From assembly GCA_900549655.1 (NCBI GenBank), contig UROZ01000064.1:1-10662 (forward strand): a DNA stretch of 10,662 nt. Direction: 5' to 3'. The position numbers were made by a program, and so were the translations under genes. The stretch comes from an uncultured Collinsella sp. (lineage in GTDB: Bacteria; Actinomycetota; Coriobacteriia; Coriobacteriales; Coriobacteriaceae). A model generated the notes under the pieces. The model was not told where the DNA came from. It saw only the letters and a program-made list of their open reading frames with translations, and ran no database searches. Shown one piece after another: positions 6,374 through 10,662 of the stretch (position 1 is its first letter; each line of letters opens with the position of its first letter).

Positions 6374-9253
6374 ATGTCTGATTCTTCTATCGTTATCCGC
6401 GGCGCGCGCGAGCATAACCTGCGTGATATCGATGTTTCCATTCCGCGTGACCAGCTCGTGGTCATAACCGGTCTTTCCGGATCGGGCAAGAGCTCGCTGG
6501 CGTTCGATACCATCTATGCCGAGGGCCAGCGCCGTTACGTCGAGAGCCTTTCGAGCTATGCGCGTCAGTTTTTGGGCCAGATGGACAAGCCCGATCTGGA
6601 CTCGATTGACGGCCTGTCGCCGGCTGTGTCGATCGATCAGAAGACGACGTCCAAAAACCCACGCTCGACGGTGGGCACCGTAACCGAGATTTACGACTAT
6701 CTGCGTCTGCTGTTTGCTCGCGTGGGAACGCCACACTGTCCTGAGTGCGGTCGTGTCATCGAGCGTCAGACGACCGATCAGGTCGCCGATAAGGTGCTGG
6801 CGGCGGGGGAGGGCCGCCGCGCGTTTGTGTTGGCGCCGGTGGTTCGTGGACGCAAGGGAGAATATGCCAAGCTGTTTGAGGACCTGCGTGCGGAGGGCTT
6901 TAGCCGTGTGCGCGTCGACGGCGAGGTGCGCTCGCTTGACGACCCGATTGACCTGGACAAGAAGTTCAAGCACGACATTGAGGTCGTGGTCGACCGTATC
7001 GTGATTCGAGAGAACTCCCTGGGTCGCATTGCCGAGTCAGTTGAGCAGGCGACGGCACTGGCGCACGGTAACGTGAACGTGTACATGCTGCCCGACCGCG
7101 ACGCTCCCGAGGGAACCGAGGGCGAGCTGCTAGAGTATTCGCTGGCACTGGCGTGCCCGGAGCACGGGCATTCCATTGACGACCTGCAGCCGCGCGATTT
7201 CTCGTTCAACGCGCCCTATGGTGCATGTCCCGAGTGCGATGGCCTGGGCTTTAAAAAGACAGTCGATGCCGAGGCGCTGATTGAAGACCCCTCAAAGTCG
7301 ATTGCCGACGGAGTCTTTGGCAGCCTGTTCGGCAATTCCAACTATTATCCGCAGATTTTTGCTGCGGTCTGCAAGCACTTTAAGGTGAGTGCCGATACGC
7401 CATGGGAGGACCTGCCCCCGCGGGTGCGTCGTGCGTTTTTGGATGGCATGGGCGACACGAAGATTTCGGTCGACTATCAAAAGCTCGATGGGCGTCGCAG
7501 CCAGTGGGACACTAAGTTCTCGGGCGTGCGCAACATCCTGTACGAGCGCTACAACGAGACGACGAACGAGAACACCAGGGCTCGCTTGGAGAAATACATT
7601 CGCGAAGAGCCATGCTCGAGCTGTCACGGTGCTCGCCTGCGTCCCGAGATGCTTGCCGTCACCGTGGGCGGCAAGTCCATTTACGATGTCTGCTGCCTGT
7701 CGTGTCGCGAGTCGCTCGAGTTTTTTGAGGGCCTGGAGCTTACCGAGCGTCAGCAGTTTATCGGCGGGCGCATCGTCAAGGAAATCCTGGAGCGCCTGCG
7801 TTTTCTGGTCGATGTCGGACTCGACTATCTGACGCTCGATCGCGCCTCGGCGACGCTTTCCGGCGGTGAGGCACAGCGCATTCGCCTGGCAACGCAGATC
7901 GGTGCCGGCCTCATGGGCGTTCTGTACATTCTGGACGAGCCGTCGATCGGCCTTCACCAACGCGACAACGAGCGCCTGATCAAGACGCTCGAGCGCTTGC
8001 GCGATATCGGCAATACCGTTATCGTCGTCGAGCACGACGAAGATACAATTCGCGCTGCCGACTACGTGATCGATATGGGTCCCGGTGCAGGCGTTAACGG
8101 CGGACACGTGGTCGCTGCGGGAACGCCTGCCGATATCATGGCGTGCCCCGATTCCATGACGGGTGCCTATTTGACCGGCAAGCGGATGATCCGCGTGCCC
8201 GATGAGCGCCGCAAGCCCGGCCGCGGCTGTCTTAAGATCACGGGCGCCCACGCTAACAACCTCAAAAACGTTACCGCCAAGATTGAGTTCGGTACGCTCA
8301 CAGTCGTTACCGGTGTTTCGGGATCGGGCAAGAGCTCCCTGGTCACCGATACGATTGCGCCCGCGCTTACGAATGTCATCCATCGTTCGACGCGTCCCGT
8401 GGGGCCGTACAAGAAGATTGAGGGCATTGAGTGCATCGATAAGGTAATCGATATCGACCAGTCACCGATCGGTCGCACGCCGCGTTCGAACCCTGCGACC
8501 TATATTGGCCTTTGGGATGATCTGCGTGCGCTATTTGCAAGCACGCCGGAGTCGAAGGCGCGCGGCTACTCGCCGGGACGTTTCTCCTTTAACGTAAGCG
8601 GAGGTCGCTGCGAGGCGTGCAAGGGCGATGGCCAGATCAAGATCGAGATGCACTTCCTTCCCGATATCTATGTCCCCTGTGAGGTATGTGGCGGCAAGCG
8701 TTATAACCGCGAGACACTCGAGGTTACCTACCGCGGCAAGACAATCTCGGACGTGCTCGACATGAGTGTCACCGAGGCACTGGCTTTCTTTGGGAATATC
8801 CCGCAGATTAAGCGCAAGCTGCAGACCCTATATGACGTGGGTCTGGGCTACGTGAGCTTGGGCCAGCCCGCTACGACGCTTTCGGGCGGCGAGGCGCAGC
8901 GCGTGAAGCTTGCCAAGGAGCTTCATCGTCGTCAGACAGGCAAGACGTTCTACATTTTGGACGAGCCCACAACCGGCCTCCATTTTGAGGATGTTCGCCA
9001 GCTGCTCGACGTGTTGCAGCGCCTGGTCGATGCAGGCAACACGGTTCTGGTGATCGAGCACAACCTTGATGTCATCAAGGTTGCCGACCGCCTGATCGAT
9101 ATGGGCCCCGAAGGCGGCAATGGCGGCGGAACCGTCGTGGTCTCAGGCACGCCGGAGCAAGTCGCGGCATGTTCGCAGAGCTACACGGGCAAGTTCTTGG
9201 CGCCGCTGCTCAAGCGTGACCGTGAGCGTCAGGCGCAGCTCGACGCACAGTAA
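6374..9253 (+). CDS. uvrA: UvrA, excinuclease ABC subunit A (959 aa)
   Basis: This is the DNA-damage-recognition ATPase of nucleotide excision repair; it forms a dimer, scans DNA and loads UvrB. It is full length, with two ABC modules. The first has Walker A GLSGSGKSS at 33-41, signature TLSGGEAQR at 494-502 and Walker B ILDEPSIGLH at 519-528. The second has Walker A GVSGSGKSS at 647-655, signature TLSGGEAQR at 835-843 and Walker B ILDEPTTGLH at 861-870. The C-terminal zinc module is C746-x2-C749-x19-C769-x2-C772. The first zinc module is C261-x2-H264-x20-C285-x2-C288, with His replacing one Cys, as I recall for other actinobacterial UvrA proteins. The ATG has tandem Shine-Dalgarno sequences: AGGAGG at 6356-6361 and AAGGAG at 6363-6368, the nearer one five bases from the start. 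A LexA-like box lies upstream and a terminator directly follows. The neighbours are not repair genes, as is common where uvrA stands alone. Confidence 0.98.
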   Translation: MSDSSIVIRGAREHNLRDIDVSIPRDQLVVITGLSGSGKSSLAFDTIYAEGQRRYVESLSSYARQFLGQMDKPDLDSIDGLSPAVSIDQKTTSKNPRSTVGTVTEIYDYLRLLFARVGTPHCPECGRVIERQTTDQVADKVLAAGEGRRAFVLAPVVRGRKGEYAKLFEDLRAEGFSRVRVDGEVRSLDDPIDLDKKFKHDIEVVVDRIVIRENSLGRIAESVEQATALAHGNVNVYMLPDRDAPEGTEGELLEYSLALACPEHGHSIDDLQPRDFSFNAPYGACPECDGLGFKKTVDAEALIEDPSKSIADGVFGSLFGNSNYYPQIFAAVCKHFKVSADTPWEDLPPRVRRAFLDGMGDTKISVDYQKLDGRRSQWDTKFSGVRNILYERYNETTNENTRARLEKYIREEPCSSCHGARLRPEMLAVTVGGKSIYDVCCLSCRESLEFFEGLELTERQQFIGGRIVKEILERLRFLVDVGLDYLTLDRASATLSGGEAQRIRLATQIGAGLMGVLYILDEPSIGLHQRDNERLIKTLERLRDIGNTVIVVEHDEDTIRAADYVIDMGPGAGVNGGHVVAAGTPADIMACPDSMTGAYLTGKRMIRVPDERRKPGRGCLKITGAHANNLKNVTAKIEFGTLTVVTGVSGSGKSSLVTDTIAPALTNVIHRSTRPVGPYKKIEGIECIDKVIDIDQSPIGRTPRSNPATYIGLWDDLRALFASTPESKARGYSPGRFSFNVSGGRCEACKGDGQIKIEMHFLPDIYVPCEVCGGKRYNRETLEVTYRGKTISDVLDMSVTEALAFFGNIPQIKRKLQTLYDVGLGYVSLGQPATTLSGGEAQRVKLAKELHRRQTGKTFYILDEPTTGLHFEDVRQLLDVLQRLVDAGNTVLVIEHNLDVIKVADRLIDMGPEGGNGGGTVVVSGTPEQVAACSQSYTGKFLAPLLKRDRERQAQLDAQ

Positions 9254-9273
9254 AGAGACGTTGTAGTACCGAC

Positions 9274-9310
9274 GCGCCACCGATTCCTTCTGATTCGGTG
9301 GCGCTTCTGT
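9274..9310 (+). terminator. Intrinsic terminator of uvrA
   Basis: GCGCCACCGA (9274-9283) pairs perfectly with TCGGTGGCGC (9295-9304), a 10-bp stem with an 11-base loop, starting 20 bases after the uvrA stop. The following TTCTGTGTGT is moderately T-rich, so the tail is weaker than the stem. No comparable T tract follows on the minus strand. Confidence 0.7.
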
Positions 9311-9318
9311 GTGTCGAG

Positions 9319-9349
9319 ATGGCATATGCGGCGGAATTGGCCCTATACT
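9319..9349 (+). promoter_or_regulatory. Probable promoter of the ybaK gene
   Basis: TATACT at 9344-9349 matches the -10 consensus at five of six positions. The best upstream -35 is ATGGCA at 9319-9324 (four of six) with a long 19-base spacer, so the -35 is weak. The position, after the uvrA terminator and about 38 bases before the start codon, fits an independent transcript. Confidence 0.45.
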
Positions 9350-9386
9350 TAATCCTTGCGTCGCTCTGCGAGGGAAAGGATGTGCC

Positions 9387-9887
9387 ATGGCAAAGGCTGT
9401 TAAGACGCCAAAAACCAATGCGATGCGCGAGCTGGAAAGCGCCGGCATCTCCTATGTTCTCCATACGTACGAAGACGATGGCGATGAATCGTCAGGTCTG
9501 GGCGTCGCGATTTCCGAGCAGCTTGGCGAGGAGCCCGGTCAGGGATTTAAGACCCTGGTCTGCACGACGCCGTCCAACGACCATGTCGTGTGCTGCATTC
9601 CCGTTGCCGACGAGCTCGACCTCAAGGCCGCCGCGCGCGCCGCAGGCGAAAAGTCGCTGACCATGATGCATGTCAAAGATTTGCTTGCCGCGACGGGGTA
9701 TGTCCGCGGCGGTTGCAGCCCGGTCGGTATGAAAAAGCGCTTCCGGACGCTGATCGATGAGACATGCGTCCTTTGGGATACCATTTTTATCTCGGGTGGC
9801 AAGCGCGGCTATCAGCTTGAGCTTGCTCCCGATGACTTAGTTGCATTTTGCGGGGCGACGGTTGCCCCGATCACGAGAGAGGACTGA
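9387..9887 (+). CDS. ybaK: YbaK/EbsC-family Cys-tRNA(Pro) deacylase (166 aa)
   Basis: This is a trans-editing enzyme that hydrolyses Cys-tRNA(Pro), which prolyl-tRNA synthetase makes in error; it acts in the cytosol. It has the single YbaK domain. The conserved Lys is Lys 55 in FKTLV, followed by the GYVRGGCSPVGMKK signature at 104-117 and the SGGKRGYQ segment at 136-143. Length is as usual for free-standing YbaK (about 155-170 aa). The ATG at 9387 has AAAGGA six bases upstream. The frame is open to 9309, but that start lies within the terminator/promoter region and has no ribosome binding site. The next gene begins three bases after the TGA, and its ribosome binding site lies inside the end of ybaK, so the two are probably co-transcribed. 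I am sure of the family; the Pro/Cys specificity is inferred from close relatives. Confidence 0.95.
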   Translation: MAKAVKTPKTNAMRELESAGISYVLHTYEDDGDESSGLGVAISEQLGEEPGQGFKTLVCTTPSNDHVVCCIPVADELDLKAAARAAGEKSLTMMHVKDLLAATGYVRGGCSPVGMKKRFRTLIDETCVLWDTIFISGGKRGYQLELAPDDLVAFCGATVAPITRED

Positions 9888-9890
9888 GCG

Positions 9891-10662
9891 ATGCCGCAGG
9901 AAGAATCAAAGCGCGGAGCTCACTTTGCAAAAGGGTCGGCTCCTCAGGCGCCCGCGCCCGAGGCTGCTTCGTTCGATAACGAGATTCGAAACGCCTGGTC
10001 CGCTGCCGCTGACCCGGGCGAGACGGCCGTGTACTTGCGTGCCGCCGGTGCCGGCACGGCGCTTCCCCGTACGGTTCTTTCTTCGGCTCGTCCCGATGAG
10101 ACGGCTGTCTTTTTGGCCGCCGCTCAATCGAGCGCCAGCGTGACGCCGGTCGCCTCCGAGGCTCCTCGTGTGCCGCGTCCCGATGAGACGGCGGTGTTTT
10201 TGATGGCAGCCCAGGGAAAGAGCGCGCCGCAGAGCGCTCCTGTCGCTCGTTCCGCCAAGCCCGCGGCTCATGATGATGACGAGCCGCTTCTTTCGGATGA
10301 CGAATGGTCGCCGCTTGGTTCGACCGATCCCGTCGAGGGCGTGGCCATCGACGGTGATGACGATTGGGACCCTCTGTCGTTTTCTGCCCGAACCGTCGCC
10401 GCCAAAGAAGTTGACACGGTGTTTGGCGACCATGCCATATTCGATGATGATGCCGTATCCGATAACAACATGCCGAACAGCGATGACGCCGCACCTGCTG
10501 ATGACGCCGTTTTGGTTGACGATCCCTTTGCGATGACCGGCTCCTTTGCCGTCGTGGACGATTTGCCGCCACAAGATGAGGTTCATGAGGACTCTCAGGA
10601 CGACGTAGACGACATGGGCTCGTCGGACTACTCCACGGTTGGTCGTTCCGCCGGGCTTATGA
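9891..10662 (+). CDS. Unrecognised acidic repeat protein, N-terminal part (257 codons visible, runs off the window)
   Basis: I do not recognise this gene. It starts with ATG three bases after the ybaK stop, with AGAGAGGA seven bases upstream, and stays open to the window end. There is no signal peptide at the start. The visible part is Ala/Pro/Asp-rich and predicted disordered. Three related motifs occur: DPGETAVYLRAA (41-52), RPDETAVFLAAAQ (67-79) and RPDETAVFLMAAQ (96-108). After about residue 127 the chain is strongly acidic, with two DD-[DE]-W-[SD]-PL copies at 136-142 and 156-162 and further T-x-x-F/T-V-F elements (DTVF near 176). The ETAV[FY] motifs resemble the ETTSVF phosphothreonine site of GarA/OdhI-type proteins, which suggests a Ser/Thr-kinase and FHA-linked role; this is inference. 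A folded or membrane domain may lie beyond the window. Minus-strand frames here lack ribosome binding sites and are Arg-rich shadows. Confidence 0.85.
   Translation, partial: MPQEESKRGAHFAKGSAPQAPAPEAASFDNEIRNAWSAAADPGETAVYLRAAGAGTALPRTVLSSARPDETAVFLAAAQSSASVTPVASEAPRVPRPDETAVFLMAAQGKSAPQSAPVARSAKPAAHDDDEPLLSDDEWSPLGSTDPVEGVAIDGDDDWDPLSFSARTVAAKEVDTVFGDHAIFDDDAVSDNNMPNSDDAAPADDAVLVDDPFAMTGSFAVVDDLPPQDEVHEDSQDDVDDMGSSDYSTVGRSAGLM
10011..10214 (+). repeat. Three imperfect repeats coding for [DG]-E-T-A-V-[FY]-L-x-A-A
   Basis: The units start at Asp 41, Arg 67 and Arg 96. The central Glu residues are 26 and 29 residues apart. The last two units share the identical 17 bases CGTCCCGATGAGACGGC at 10089-10105 and 10176-10192 (87 bases apart), then diverge at synonymous positions while keeping the amino acids. 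The first unit is more diverged (PGETAVY). Confidence 0.85.

Noticed and set aside
7292..8383. 363-residue antisense open frame inside uvrA
   Set aside because: It is a shadow of a strongly biased GC-rich coding frame. It has no recognisable domain and lies wholly opposite a certain gene.
9871..10586. Two long minus-strand frames opposite the last gene (233 and 226 aa)
   Set aside because: Both are Arg-rich, have no recognisable domain, and overlap the end of ybaK or its downstream gene. The 226-aa frame has no ribosome binding site at its start. The plus-strand frame has a good ribosome binding site and protein-level repeats.
1..10662. CRISPR array, transposon or insertion sequence, tRNA, toxin-antitoxin or defence system
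   Set aside because: No direct repeat array with spacers, no transposase-like protein, no terminal inverted repeats, and no cloverleaf was seen. All gaps over 100 bases were inspected and hold only the regulatory elements listed.

Overview
The window looks like chromosomal core sequence from a GC-rich Gram-positive anaerobe. I infer a Coriobacteriia/Collinsella-like actinobacterium. The grounds are strong GC bias at third codon positions, AGGAG-type ribosome binding sites, an LTA-synthase-family membrane protein, a UvrA whose first zinc-binding pair is C-x2-H, and a Bacillus/actinobacterial-type LexA box in front of uvrA. The genus is an inference from gene content and style; no marker gene proves it.

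Left part (about 1-6180, all minus strand). Read in the direction of transcription it holds four genes: an LTA-synthase/phosphoglycerol-transferase family membrane enzyme (6180-4027), an Mrp/NBP35-type P-loop ATPase for Fe-S cluster handling (3881-3051), a BaiN/HI0933-family flavoprotein (3050-1779) and a COG2509-type FAD-dependent dehydrogenase (1699-59). The Mrp gene has its own promoter (-10 at 3937-3942). The stop codon of the Mrp gene directly abuts the GTG start of the BaiN-like gene, so these two are almost certainly co-translated. A strand-specific hairpin with a U-rich tail (about 1717-1750) sits between the two flavoprotein genes and would attenuate the last gene. A second hairpin at the window edge (1-28) probably ends the operon.

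Middle (6181-6373). This divergent intergenic region separates the LTA-synthase-family gene from uvrA. It contains a 12-of-14 match to the CGAACATATGTTCG SOS box 61 bp before the uvrA start, and a 7-bp inverted repeat (GTTACAG/CTGTAAC) close to the other gene.

Right part (6374-10662, plus strand). A full-length uvrA is followed by a 10-bp-stem terminator. Then comes a promoter, a YbaK-type Cys-tRNA(Pro) deacylase gene, and, 3 bases after its stop, the start of an unrecognised gene that runs off the window. The visible 257 residues of that protein are disordered and Asp/Ala-rich. They carry three copies of an [DG]-E-T-A-V-[FY]-L-x-A-A motif that resembles the phosphothreonine motif of GarA/OdhI-type FHA regulators. 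This is the most interesting item in the window. Otherwise the window is mostly housekeeping genes, and I see no CRISPR array, mobile element, tRNA or rRNA, or defence system.
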